DNA of 28,569 nt from positions 1 through 28,569 of the forward strand of contig JAPLJQ010000414.1 of the NCBI GenBank assembly GCA_026388495.1, written 5' to 3'. How positions within the stretch are numbered: position 1 is the stretch's first letter; each line of letters starts with the position of its first letter. The position numbers and the translations under genes are program-made. This stretch comes from Deltaproteobacteria bacterium. GTDB lineage: Bacteria; Desulfobacterota; Syntrophia; Syntrophales; UBA2185. This document shows, in pieces, positions 7,973 through 16,173 of the stretch. Under the pieces are notes generated by a model. That model was given only the letters and a program-made list of their open reading frames with translations. It was not told where the DNA came from and made no database searches.

Positions 7973-9403
7973 TTAAAGCGCCTCCACCCCTTCCAGTTGA
8001 GTCCATCGGAGCACACTCTGCCACCACGCCTCGCGCGCCTCGCGCTCCGCGATGTGTTCAGCTACGCGCATGCCCATTTCCACGTTGTCGTCCATACTGT
8101 TGTTCATAAACAGCCCGTGCCTCCCGATGGTGTAAAAGTTCCGCACCTGGTGCAGTTCGCTCAACAGGGCATACAATACCCGTTCAAACCCCAACCGATA
8201 GATCGGGTAAGCGTTCCGGATGCGCGTGACGAAGTGCTCTTCGACGTTTCCCGACCGCAGTATGCCCATCTGTAACAAGTCTGTGACCGCCATTTGTCCC
8301 AGATCATTGTCGGTCGTTCGCCAGCGATCGTCTTCGTATCGGCAACTGGTCTCGACGCACAACACGGTTTTATCGCGGGGCAACAGGTCCGGGCTGACGT
8401 TTTTCTGCTCGGAGAAACGATTGCACTTGAACTCGGGGTCGATCAGGTAGCACCAGTGATAATCGGTTACGCGGGGACGGTTGATCACCAGATAGGACAA
8501 TATCAGGCTGCAATAGTCCAATTTATCCGCCATTTCCAGCGTCGTCGGCGAGAGCACCGGAGCAAACATCGGTGTGACCACCGACAGAGGCAACGTGGAG
8601 ACCAGTCCATGGCAGGGGATGACACGTTCCTTGCCGGCCTGCTCGAAGGCCACTGCGCGCACCTTTTGCCCAGCGGTCACGATGCGCGTGGCCGTGGCGT
8701 TCAAGTGAACCATCCCGCCGGATGCCCGTACCTCCTCGGCCATGCGCTGGTACAGAGTGCCTATCCCGTCGCAGGGATAGAAGTATTGGATGAAGTATGT
8801 ATCCGGGTCGGCCTTGAACCTGAACATACGGAGCATGATGTTCTTCAGGTTCAACTTGGCCACGCGCTGCGCCTGGCGCGAAGAGACCTGCGACATCGAG
8901 ATGCCCCAAACCTTTTCGGAATACAGTCCGAAAAAGGTATCATAAAGTGTGCGCCCCAGATTGCGCACCCCCCAATCCTCGAACGAATCCTCCTGTTTGG
9001 CCGGGTTGATGGCGTAGCGCAGTGCGGCATACATGTAATCCCACCCAATCCGCAAGCCCAGCCTAGGACTGACCTTTCGCACGACCTCGGACATTTCAGG
9101 CGGGTAGACGAAGTAATTACCCTTCAGGAACAGGCGTGTGCCCCGGTCGAGCACACGGTATTGACCGTTGAGCAAGGACTGCACCTCGGACACGACCCGG
9201 CGGCTGGACTCCGTCTCGCGAATGTGGAACGTGTGCGGGCCGTAGTCGTAGCGCAAACCAGCGCGATGAGAGATCGTCTTCGCCAACCCGCCGACCACGC
9301 TGTCCTGTTCAATAACCTCGACCGGGATGCCGCGTTTTGCCAGTTGCCAGGCCGCCGATATACCTGCAGGGCCTGCTCCAATCACGACGATGGGTTCAAC
9401 CAT
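7973..9403 (-). CDS. FAD-dependent oxidoreductase (amine oxidase / UGM-like)
   Basis: The 476-aa protein starts with a Rossmann FAD-binding motif, VVIGAGPAGISAAWQLAKRG (residues 5-24), then VIEQDSVVGGLAKT and YGPHTFHI, the pattern of the flavoprotein superfamily that includes amine oxidases, protoporphyrinogen oxidase and UDP-galactopyranose mutase. Haem synthesis is unlikely here because all neighbours are sugar genes; a redox or mutase step on a nucleotide sugar or lipid-linked sugar is inferred. Start ATG 9403 follows AGAGGAAG and overlaps the end of the upstream SDR gene by 8 nt. Length is normal for the family. I cannot name the substrate. Confidence 0.78.
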   Translation of the reverse strand: MVEPIVVIGAGPAGISAAWQLAKRGIPVEVIEQDSVVGGLAKTISHRAGLRYDYGPHTFHIRETESSRRVVSEVQSLLNGQYRVLDRGTRLFLKGNYFVYPPEMSEVVRKVSPRLGLRIGWDYMYAALRYAINPAKQEDSFEDWGVRNLGRTLYDTFFGLYSEKVWGISMSQVSSRQAQRVAKLNLKNIMLRMFRFKADPDTYFIQYFYPCDGIGTLYQRMAEEVRASGGMVHLNATATRIVTAGQKVRAVAFEQAGKERVIPCHGLVSTLPLSVVTPMFAPVLSPTTLEMADKLDYCSLILSYLVINRPRVTDYHWCYLIDPEFKCNRFSEQKNVSPDLLPRDKTVLCVETSCRYEDDRWRTTDNDLGQMAVTDLLQMGILRSGNVEEHFVTRIRNAYPIYRLGFERVLYALLSELHQVRNFYTIGRHGLFMNNSMDDNVEMGMRVAEHIAEREAREAWWQSVLRWTQLEGVEAL

Positions 9404-10343
9404 GGGGGGCTTCCTCTCTGCGACTCATAAATTCGGCGAACCGTTGCAGCCCTTCCTCCAGAGGTATCTGGGGACGGAAATGAAACTGTTGTGCCACCGC
9501 CTCCTTCGAAGCAGAGAAGTTGATGTATTCTGACACCTGCCCGGTGTGTTCGATTTTAAGATCAGATAGGCCGAAAGTACGGGCGGCAATCTCCACCAGC
9601 TCATTGATCGTCATTGGCGCTCCGCTGCAAAAGTCCACGGTGAGGTTCCACCGGTCGTTTTCCAGAACGGCCAGGACGCCACGGATCGCATCTTCAACGT
9701 ACATCGCATCAATATGGTTGCGTCCGTCGCCCCGGACGGTGAAGTGCGGCACGCGCTCGAAAGCAAAGCGACGCACCAGCCGGGTATAGAGCTTTCTCGG
9801 TGGTTCAAAAGGGCCGTAAGCGCCGAAAAAACGCAGATTGACGTAATGCCCAACCCGTCCCCAGTGCGTAAACGCCTGCGCATAATGCTCGCAGGCCAAG
9901 TGGGTAATCGCGTAGGGCAGTCGGGGAGAAACAGTTACAAGCGGAGAAACGGGACCTATCAGTCCATCATAAACCGCTCCCGAGGAAAAATAAATCAACC
10001 TATCGATCTCAAAGTGGCTCAGGAAATGCAGCAGCGTGACCACGGTTGCTTGCAGGTCAAGTAAAGGGTGCTCGACGGAGTATGCCGGATCTCCATTGGC
10101 AGATAGGAAGACGCAGGCATCGAACCGCGTCCCCACCCGGCGAGCCAGCTCATGCACCGCCGTCTCATCGTTCAAGTCACAGCCGGCGGCGGTGACTTGC
10201 GGCAGGTTTTTTTGTTTGACCCATGCTGGAAAATCACGGCTGTTGTGGTACACAGCGACCACTTCCCAGTCGGTCGGGGTAGCCAGGACCAGATTTCGCC
10301 CGATGAAACCAGAGGCGCCGGGAACAATCAGGCGTAGCGTCAT
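9396..10343 (-). CDS. SDR-type NAD-dependent epimerase/dehydratase-like protein
   Basis: The 315-aa product has the nucleotide-binding motif GASGFIG (residues 9-15) and the extended-SDR layout of sugar epimerases and dehydratases. The active-site region reads YAITHLACEH: Tyr144 is kept, but the Lys of YxxxK is His148. Without this Lys, classical SDR chemistry should be impaired, so it may bind sugars non-catalytically or use altered chemistry. I chose ATG 10343, which overlaps the stop of the preceding SDR gene (ATGA, 4 nt); the frame stays open up to 10643, but that extension reads unlike protein. The 3' end overlaps the FAD oxidoreductase gene by 8 nt. Confidence 0.8.
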   Translation of the reverse strand: MTLRLIVPGASGFIGRNLVLATPTDWEVVAVYHNSRDFPAWVKQKNLPQVTAAGCDLNDETAVHELARRVGTRFDACVFLSANGDPAYSVEHPLLDLQATVVTLLHFLSHFEIDRLIYFSSGAVYDGLIGPVSPLVTVSPRLPYAITHLACEHYAQAFTHWGRVGHYVNLRFFGAYGPFEPPRKLYTRLVRRFAFERVPHFTVRGDGRNHIDAMYVEDAIRGVLAVLENDRWNLTVDFCSGAPMTINELVEIAARTFGLSDLKIEHTGQVSEYINFSASKEAVAQQFHFRPQIPLEEGLQRFAEFMSRREEAPHG

Positions 10344-11296
10344 TCTTTGTGTTCCTCGTACCAGGCGATTGTCCGGTTCAGCCCATCCTCCAGGCCGACG
10401 GCCGGCTCGTACCCCAAACGTTGCCTGGCCTTGTGGATCGAAGGTACGCGTACTTGTACGTCGGGCATGGTCGCCTCGCCGAACTGAATGTGCGTATGAT
10501 TGCCTGTCAGCCTTGCGATGTGCTCCGCCAGTCCCAGGATCGAGGTCGTCTGCTTGGGATCGCCGATATTGAATACCTGACCGATCGCTTCGTCTTTTTC
10601 CAAAGTTAGGAGCACGCCATCTATAAAGTCGTCGATGTAACACCAGGCGCGGATCTGATTGCCATCGCCGAAGACGGTCAGGGGAATTCTCTGCATGGCC
10701 GCCACGATGAACCGGTGGACCGCTCCTTCACCAACCTGCCGAGGGCCATAGATGTTGAATGGCCTGATTGTAACCGCAGGCAAACCATATTCTTCGCAGT
10801 AGCAGTGCGTCAGGTGTTCGGCCGCCAGCTTGCTGACCGCGTAAGCCCAGCGCATCTCGCCGACCGGTCCCTGGGTGGTCAGGCCATTCTCGTCGGCACG
10901 GTAGACGTATGGCCCGTACACCTCGCTGGTCGAAAAGTCTATGAAGCGCGTCACTCCACCAATCGCGATCGCTGCATCCAGGACATTCTTGGTACCCATC
11001 AAGTTGACGTTCATCGTGACAATAGGCTTTTTGATGACGGTATCAATGCCGGCAATGGCTGCCAAGTGTACGACGATCTGACAGCCATCCATAGCACGCT
11101 GCAACTGAGCCACGTCCAAAACATCCCCTTTGACCAGAGTGACGTTAGGCATATCCAATAACTGGGTGTAGCGGATGGCATTGCGATGCCCATTGTCGTA
11201 GACCACGATCCGGTTATGCGGCGCCAATCGCTCGCACAGGTGCGATCCGATAAACCCGCCTCCTCCTGTGATCAGGATCTGTTTTCCTTGAATCAA
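10340..11296 (-). CDS. NAD-dependent sugar epimerase/dehydratase (extended SDR)
   Basis: The 318-aa protein opens with a Rossmann motif, ILITGGGGFIGSH (residues 7-19), has FSTSEVYG as the Ser/Thr active-site region and a complete YAVSK (Tyr152, Lys156), then RPFNIYGPRQ. These mark UDP-glucose 4-epimerase / dTDP-glucose 4,6-dehydratase-like enzymes acting on nucleotide sugars in the cytosol. The exact sugar is not predictable. The start codon is TTG 11296, supported by a strong GGAGGTG about 5 nt upstream and by the motif position. The stop overlaps the start of the next SDR gene, so the two are probably co-translated and may act in sequence or as a complex. Confidence 0.85.
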   Translation of the reverse strand: MIQGKQILITGGGGFIGSHLCERLAPHNRIVVYDNGHRNAIRYTQLLDMPNVTLVKGDVLDVAQLQRAMDGCQIVVHLAAIAGIDTVIKKPIVTMNVNLMGTKNVLDAAIAIGGVTRFIDFSTSEVYGPYVYRADENGLTTQGPVGEMRWAYAVSKLAAEHLTHCYCEEYGLPAVTIRPFNIYGPRQVGEGAVHRFIVAAMQRIPLTVFGDGNQIRAWCYIDDFIDGVLLTLEKDEAIGQVFNIGDPKQTTSILGLAEHIARLTGNHTHIQFGEATMPDVQVRVPSIHKARQRLGYEPAVGLEDGLNRTIAWYEEHKE

Positions 11297-11340
11297 ATTG
11301 CACCTCCGCCTTCAATATTTCTTGATTGAGCATAGAATGA

Positions 11341-12939
11341 TTAAAGATGCTGCGTCATCGAAAGATCCCCGATGGTGATCTCACATGCCACGCAGTAAAA
11401 ATTTTTATCCAGTTTGTTTCCGCAACGGCACACCCATCCCACTTGTCTCGCCGGGTTTCCCGTCATCAGGGCATAATCAGGAACGTTATGGGTGACCACG
11501 GCCCCCGCGCCGACGAAGGCATAGCTGCCGATGGTGTTTCCACAGATAATCGTGCAGTTCGCGCCCAGCGTTGCGCCCTTTTTAATGAGGGTCGGCCTGG
11601 CCTCGGACATGCGTCGGATGTGGGCGCGGGGGTTAAAGACGTTCGTAAAGACCATGCTCGGTCCGCAGAAGACGTCATCTTCCAGAGTGACGCCTTTAAA
11701 GATGGAAACGTTATTTTGAATCTTGCATCTCTTTCCGATGGTGACATCCGGTCCGATGACTGCATTCTGGCCGATATTGCAGTATTCTCCAATCTCGCAG
11801 CCCCTGAGTATGTGAGAGAAATGCCAGATCCGGGTGCCGTTTCCAATCGTAAGGCCGTCATCGATCCATGCCGTTTCATGGACAAAGTAAGGCGTCTGAT
11901 CTGTGAATTCCGGTAATCCGGCGGCTGGTCTTTTCAGGGAAACAGCCTTGCTGTTTTTTTCAAGTGACTGCTGCGCTGCATGAAGGACCTGCTGGACCCG
12001 CAGACCCTCCTGTCCGTCCGTCACCGGGTTTTGTCCCGTCTGGATACAATGCAGGAAATGTCCGCATTCGGCATTCAAAGGTTCTTCCTGTGGTGTCTCG
12101 ACGCGCTCCGGTTCTCTTCGGGCAGGCGTGGGGATATTGTTTTCCCATTTGATTTCATGGGGATAAAGCAACAACTTGCCCGACCAGGCCTGCGAGTCGT
12201 CAAATACAGCCATTTTCCGATCGCCGACAACGACAAGCTTCTGCTCCTTGAAGGGATGGAGCCATGAAACAAAAATATGGGCTTTCAGACCGGAGGCAAA
12301 TTCCATATGGGTGGTCGTGACATCGGCAATTTTTTTATGGAGATAATTGCCGCCCGTGGCAATAACGGATTCCGGCGACTCCCCGGCCAGGGCCAGAATC
12401 ATCGAAATATCGTGGGGCGCGAACGACCAGAGAATATTTTCCTCCCGTCGGATTTTCCCCAGATTGAGTCGATTGGAATAGATGTAGTTTATGCGGCCCA
12501 AGTCGCCCGTTGCCACGAGTTGTTTCAGTTTTACAAAAGATGGATGATACTGGATCAGATGACCCACCATGAGGGTCAGATGCTGATCCGCCGCTAAATG
12601 AATCAGCTCTGTCGCGTCCTTTTCATGCAGGACGAGAGGTTTTTCCACGAATACATGCTTCCCGGACAGCAGCGCCTCTCGGGCGATCCGAAAGTGGGTT
12701 TCCGCCGGTGTTGCAATGACGATACCTTGAATATCCGGACGGGCAAGGATATCGCTCAATGTCAAGCAGGTATCCACGTGGGGATATTGCCTGCCCGACT
12801 GTCCGAGAATGTCGGGATTTTTGTCGCATATCAACTTCAGGGCATTTAAGTTGACAAAATTCCTGACAAGATTTTTGCCCCAGTTCCCTGCGCCAATGAT
12901 GGCTATATGAGGAGTTGTCAGTTGAGGAATCTCTGTCAT
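11341..12939 (-). CDS. Gfo/Idh/MocA dehydrogenase fused to hexapeptide N-acyltransferase (WlbA-WbpD-like)
   Basis: This 532-aa fusion has residues about 10-335 as a Gfo/Idh/MocA oxidoreductase: GAGNWG in the NAD site and EKPL at 99-102. Residues about 345-500 form a left-handed beta-helix acyltransferase with hexapeptide repeats (CNIGQNAVIGPDVTIGKRC). The tail has four cysteines (CRCG...CVAC), a likely zinc ribbon. In known pathways (WbpB/WlbA then WbpE then WbpD) the dehydrogenase makes a 3-keto UDP-sugar, an aminotransferase aminates it and the acetyltransferase N-acetylates it. The aminotransferase is not in the window. ATG 12939 was preferred to an in-frame GTG at 12954; neither has a clear ribosome site. 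First gene of the - strand cluster. Confidence 0.85.
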   Translation of the reverse strand: MTEIPQLTTPHIAIIGAGNWGKNLVRNFVNLNALKLICDKNPDILGQSGRQYPHVDTCLTLSDILARPDIQGIVIATPAETHFRIAREALLSGKHVFVEKPLVLHEKDATELIHLAADQHLTLMVGHLIQYHPSFVKLKQLVATGDLGRINYIYSNRLNLGKIRREENILWSFAPHDISMILALAGESPESVIATGGNYLHKKIADVTTTHMEFASGLKAHIFVSWLHPFKEQKLVVVGDRKMAVFDDSQAWSGKLLLYPHEIKWENNIPTPARREPERVETPQEEPLNAECGHFLHCIQTGQNPVTDGQEGLRVQQVLHAAQQSLEKNSKAVSLKRPAAGLPEFTDQTPYFVHETAWIDDGLTIGNGTRIWHFSHILRGCEIGEYCNIGQNAVIGPDVTIGKRCKIQNNVSIFKGVTLEDDVFCGPSMVFTNVFNPRAHIRRMSEARPTLIKKGATLGANCTIICGNTIGSYAFVGAGAVVTHNVPDYALMTGNPARQVGWVCRCGNKLDKNFYCVACEITIGDLSMTQHL

Positions 12940-13330
12940 GTATTGTAAAAGCACTTAAAAAATGCGCAGACTTTAATGTCCGTCGCGTCGGTTGAACTTT
13001 TTCCAATAGACAATCGGATATCCGGGTGCTTGCCGGAAAAATACGTTAGGTGGATTTCCTGATTATGTCAATAGCAATGTAATCGTCTGTAAGCGTCTGG
13101 AGACATGTCTGCATCGGGGTTGCTTTCAGTCGTTTTACTTTTACAGATAATGTCAGCCTTTGCGCAGATAAAAGGTTGCCTGTCGGTCAATACTTTGGTA
13201 AATGGCTCCACGGCACATAATATGAGGGAATTCGAACGGCGCCTTTGACGGGCTTTCCTTGACATTCGCCAGGAAAGAGTGTCGGAAAAAAGGCTTGATT
13301 GCGGAACGCATTGAGGATATCAGAAGATTC
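12940..13330. other. Intergenic region between divergent glycan genes
   Basis: This gap of about 390 bases separates the - strand cluster from the + strand GT2 gene and must hold promoters for both. TTGACA at 13258-13263 could be a -35 for the GT2 gene, but no good -10 follows at the right distance. The + frame stays open from 13259, yet the residues before ATG 13331 do not look like part of a GT2 protein. I see no convincing small gene, repeat or RNA here. Confidence 0.5.
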
Positions 13331-14083
13331 ATGTACAGAGATCATAAAATCATCGTCGTGATGCCGGCTTACAACGCTGAAAAGACCCTCCGGAAAACCT
13401 ACGACGAGGTCATGGCACAGGGGATCGTGGACCTGGTGATCCTCGTCGATGATGCGAGCCATGATGATACGTCGGCAATCGCCACCAGCCTCCCCTATAC
13501 CCAAGTTTTTGTCCATGAACGGAACAAGGGTTACGGCGGCAATCAGAAGACCTGCTACCGGATGGCGCTGGAGGCGGGGGCGGATATCATCATCATGGTC
13601 CATCCCGACTATCAGTATACGCCCAAGCTGATTCCGGCGATGGCCGCCATGATCGGAAACGATCTCTATCCCTGCGTTCTCGGATCGCGGATCCTGGGAG
13701 GATACGCGCTGAGGGGGGGCATGCCGGTCTGGAAGTACCTCGCCAACCGCCTTCTCACGTTGGTCGAAAATGTTCTGCTGGGTGCAAAGCTTTCCGAGTA
13801 CCATACCGGATATCGTGCCTTCTCGCGCGAACTGCTGCAAAGCCTTTCAATGGCCGGCAATTCGGACGACTACCTATTCGACAATCAGATGCTCGCGCAG
13901 ATCATCTGGCAGGGTTGCACAATCGCCGAGGTGAGCTGTCCCACGAAATATTTTACGGAGGCTTCCTCGATCAACCTCCGGCGGAGCATCCGCTATGGTT
14001 TGGGTTGTCTCTGGACGGCGCTGAACTTTCGTCTGGCCAAAATGGGAATCATCCGTTCCAGACTGTTTCCGGTGAACCCATGA
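13331..14083 (+). CDS. Family 2 glycosyltransferase (DPM1/DPG synthase-like)
   Basis: The 250-aa product opens at once with the GT-A signature IIVVMPAYNAEKT, has LVDDASHDDT and NKGYGGNQKT (donor binding), and HPDYQYTPKLI at the DxD-like metal site. There is no C-terminal membrane pair. This resembles polyprenyl-phosphate mannose/glucose synthases, which load the lipid carriers used by GT-C enzymes such as the two in the neighbouring - strand cluster; that link is inferred. ATG 13331 fits the usual start of the fold; the open frame upstream to 13259 is not GT-like. The stop overlaps the next start (ATGA), so the two genes are coupled. Confidence 0.87.
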   Translation: MYRDHKIIVVMPAYNAEKTLRKTYDEVMAQGIVDLVILVDDASHDDTSAIATSLPYTQVFVHERNKGYGGNQKTCYRMALEAGADIIIMVHPDYQYTPKLIPAMAAMIGNDLYPCVLGSRILGGYALRGGMPVWKYLANRLLTLVENVLLGAKLSEYHTGYRAFSRELLQSLSMAGNSDDYLFDNQMLAQIIWQGCTIAEVSCPTKYFTEASSINLRRSIRYGLGCLWTALNFRLAKMGIIRSRLFPVNP

Positions 14084-14856
14084 ATCCGTCATGCGGCAAC
14101 CGATTTGAAGATTTCTTTGCGGATAACGCTTACGTATTGCTGAAGAATTGTCTTTACAACTATCTCTTGCGGCGTCGTGCCGTGCGGAAATGTCTGCAAT
14201 CGAAGATGGGAGAGCTCATTCTGGAGGTCGGAAGCGGTCTGTCGCCGATGACGGAGGTTTCGGAGCGGATCATTTATTCCGAACTTTCCTTTGCAGCCCT
14301 TCAGACATTGAAAAGAAGGCAAGGTCTCGGTTATTTTGTGGTTGCCGATGCCACGCATCTCCCCTTCAAGACCGGTTCGTTTTCGCAAGTCATCTGCTCG
14401 GAAGTACTTGAACACCTGCCGGAGGATCGACCTGCCCTGCGCGAGATCGCGTCGGCCATGAAACCGGGAGGCTCCCTGATCTTGACATTTCCCCACCGCC
14501 GCTCTTATTTTGCCGGGGACGACCGCTTCGTAAAACATTTCCGACGTTACGAACTGGCTGAAATGAAAAAGAATCTCGATGACGCGGGACTGGAAACGGT
14601 AGAGATTCAAAAGGTTCTCGGGCCACTCGAAAAAATCACCATGATGACGTTCATCGCTCTGATCCCGTTCTTCGAACGATTCCGGAAGGGGAAAAGGGAC
14701 TGCGAAGGGAAGGAAGGGGCGATGTCATCAAGATTCGTTTCCCTCTGCTTCCTGTGTCTGAATCGTCTCTACTCTGCGCCGGTCTGGTTGGATGCCCGTC
14801 TTGCACCAAGATGCCTCACTTCGGTCCTTCTCATTCGAGCTTTCAGACGGAACTGA
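14080..14856 (+). CDS. Class I SAM-dependent methyltransferase
   Basis: The 258-aa product carries motif I LEVGSGLSPM at 48-57, then VVADATHLPFKTGSF and CSEVLEHLPE, a standard Methyltransf_11 core. The last 60 or so residues are basic and hydrophobic and could attach it to the membrane. The start ATG 14080 overlaps the GT2 stop by 4 nt; a longer open frame upstream is just the GT2 gene in another frame. Coupling to the GT2 suggests methylation of the sugar or lipid that the GT2 makes, which is inference. The GSGxSPM signature matches the methyltransferase at 2180. Confidence 0.83.
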   Translation: MNPSCGNRFEDFFADNAYVLLKNCLYNYLLRRRAVRKCLQSKMGELILEVGSGLSPMTEVSERIIYSELSFAALQTLKRRQGLGYFVVADATHLPFKTGSFSQVICSEVLEHLPEDRPALREIASAMKPGGSLILTFPHRRSYFAGDDRFVKHFRRYELAEMKKNLDDAGLETVEIQKVLGPLEKITMMTFIALIPFFERFRKGKRDCEGKEGAMSSRFVSLCFLCLNRLYSAPVWLDARLAPRCLTSVLLIRAFRRN

Positions 14857-15083
14857 TGGGGTGCGGTTTTCAGCAATCATCAAACCCTGTACGATCCACG
14901 GATGATCCACGAAATTGAGCAGGGGAAGTCACCCACGGCCAAGGTGTAGATGATGTTCTACAAAGAGTTCTAAAAGCTTTCGCTCATCCATTCTATTGGC
15001 AGAATATAACAACTTAGTATTACTTCTTAAATTAACAATCAAGTAACACAAATAAAATATTTACGGGCGACCTCTGATTTTTC
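14857..15083. other. Intergenic region upstream of the fatty-acid operon
   Basis: Directly after the methyltransferase stop, the + frame reads protein-like residues (MIHEIEQGKSPTAKV) to a TAG at about 14947-14949, followed by MMFYKEF and TAA. This may be the worn tail of a lost gene, but it is too short to identify. From about 14975 the sequence turns AT-rich and leads into the promoter at 15084. No terminator hairpin for the glycan genes is obvious. Confidence 0.3.
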
Positions 15084-15112
15084 TTGACAGCGGAAAAATA
15101 ATAAGATAGGAA
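15084..15112 (+). promoter_or_regulatory. Sigma-70-like promoter of the tetR/beta-oxidation operon
   Basis: A perfect -35 TTGACA (15084-15089) is followed 17 nt later by a weak -10 candidate, TAGGAA (15107-15112), in an AT-rich stretch. Transcription would start near 15119, next to the operator-like repeats, leaving a 5' leader of about 220 nt before the TetR start codon. Confidence 0.5.
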
Positions 15113-15120
15113 TATCGCCG

Positions 15121-15144
15121 TGACCAGCGGTCATATACTGACCG
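15121..15144. promoter_or_regulatory. Operator-like inverted repeats, probable TetR-family binding site
   Basis: Three half-sites stand in a row: TGACC (15121-15125), GGTCA (15129-15133) and TGACC (15139-15143). The last two form a perfect 17-bp inverted repeat, CGGTCATATACTGACCG (15128-15144), with 6-bp arms and a 5-bp spacer. The array overlaps the expected transcription start, the usual position for a repressor operator, and the first gene downstream is a TetR regulator, so autoregulation is likely. Acyl-CoA-type effectors are typical of fatty-acid TetR regulators but are not shown by the sequence. Confidence 0.6.
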
Positions 15145-15343
15145 TAGTTCAGAATCTGATCGCGAGTCACGGTTCATTCATAGAAGAACCGCAGTGGTTG
15201 TGCCCTGTAAAATGTTTTTCAGTTCGTCTCCTGTCTTATCGTCTTACGGATGGGTTGCTGCGTATGGCGGTCGAAATCCGGTTGGGATTGCGGGCGCGGT
15301 CATGCAGCGCAGGACGCTCCAATAGTTCAGAAGGGCTCAGATC

Positions 15344-15988
15344 GTGGGACTGGAAGAAAGAAGAAAGCGGGAACGTGAGAATCGGAAGACGGCCATTCTG
15401 AAGGCGGCCCGAAGGCTTTTTTTCGAGAAGGGTTTCAAGACGGTCACCGTCGAGAGCATTGCCAGGAAGGCCGAACTGAGCAAGGGTTCGATTTACCTGT
15501 ATTACAACAGCAAGGAAGAGATTTACGCCCATATTCTTCTAAGCGATATCGACAAGTTTCATGATCGCATCTCCGATCTTCTTCAAAACCCCACGAGCGC
15601 GGCCGAGGTGCTCATCCGGCTTGCAACCATTTACGTAGATTTCTTTCTGAATGATCGGGAATTGTTCAGAATTCTGATGACCTTTATGCTTCATACCACC
15701 GACATGAACCTGCCGGAGGATCTCAATAACCACATCATCATAACCACCAATAAAACCATCAATGTCATCGAACATGTCTTCAAATACGGCATCGAACAGG
15801 GTGAGTTTCCCGCAACGCTCAATCTCCGTCAGAGCCGGAATGCCATCTGGGGGATGTTGAACGGAGTCATTTCGCTCCATCTATTTACCGGCATCGAGGC
15901 GAAAAGGGCAGCGGTGATTCAAAGCACCATCAAGGCAGGCCTTGACATATACATCCGCGGCATCCAGTCCCATCTCTCGGCGCGGTGA
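15344..15988 (+). CDS. TetR/AcrR-family regulator of fatty-acid oxidation
   Basis: The 214-aa protein has an N-terminal TetR helix-turn-helix: ILKAARRLFFEKGFKTVTVE, then SIARKAELSKGSIYLYYNS (about residues 20-60). The C-terminal half is a helical ligand-binding domain without recognisable family detail. The start is GTG 15344, with AGAAGG at 15329-15334 9 nt upstream. It is the first gene before three beta-oxidation genes in the same direction, so it probably represses them and itself in response to a fatty acyl-CoA or related compound, as FadR- or PsrA-type TetR proteins do. The long leader before it shows no clear gene. Confidence 0.85.
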   Translation: MGLEERRKRERENRKTAILKAARRLFFEKGFKTVTVESIARKAELSKGSIYLYYNSKEEIYAHILLSDIDKFHDRISDLLQNPTSAAEVLIRLATIYVDFFLNDRELFRILMTFMLHTTDMNLPEDLNNHIIITTNKTINVIEHVFKYGIEQGEFPATLNLRQSRNAIWGMLNGVISLHLFTGIEAKRAAVIQSTIKAGLDIYIRGIQSHLSAR

Positions 15989-16173
15989 GATGTCTCAAAG
16001 AGATTTTTTAGGAACATCGATCTTTTTACGGCCCCATTATTTGCGAGCGGAGTAAGACGACGCGGTAAGATCTTTGGTTCTGTGACGGACGATCCGGATC
16101 GACGGTAACGGACGAACGGTCCTCATAATTTGAAATGTTTTTGAACATAAAAAATGGAAGGGGGGTTTAAGGT

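Noticed and set aside
8294..9430. Long + strand open frame (378 codons) opposite the FAD oxidoreductase
   Set aside because: It is antisense to a gene with clear FAD motifs; its translation is rich in His, Arg and Gln with no domain, as expected from a GC-rich reverse strand.
10344..10643. N-terminal extension of the second SDR gene
   Set aside because: It lies inside the preceding SDR gene in another frame and reads as basic low-complexity sequence; the ATG at 10343 overlapping the stop fits better.
13258..13263. TTGACA as promoter of the GT2 gene
   Set aside because: No acceptable -10 box 16-18 nt downstream; left as a note only.
13068..13265. 65-codon - strand open frame in the divergent intergenic region
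   Set aside because: Basic, motif-free translation, no good ribosome site; sits where promoters are expected.
15120..15401. 93-codon + open frame beginning at the operator
   Set aside because: Its GTG start coincides with the operator and it overlaps the TetR gene in another frame; no ribosome site.
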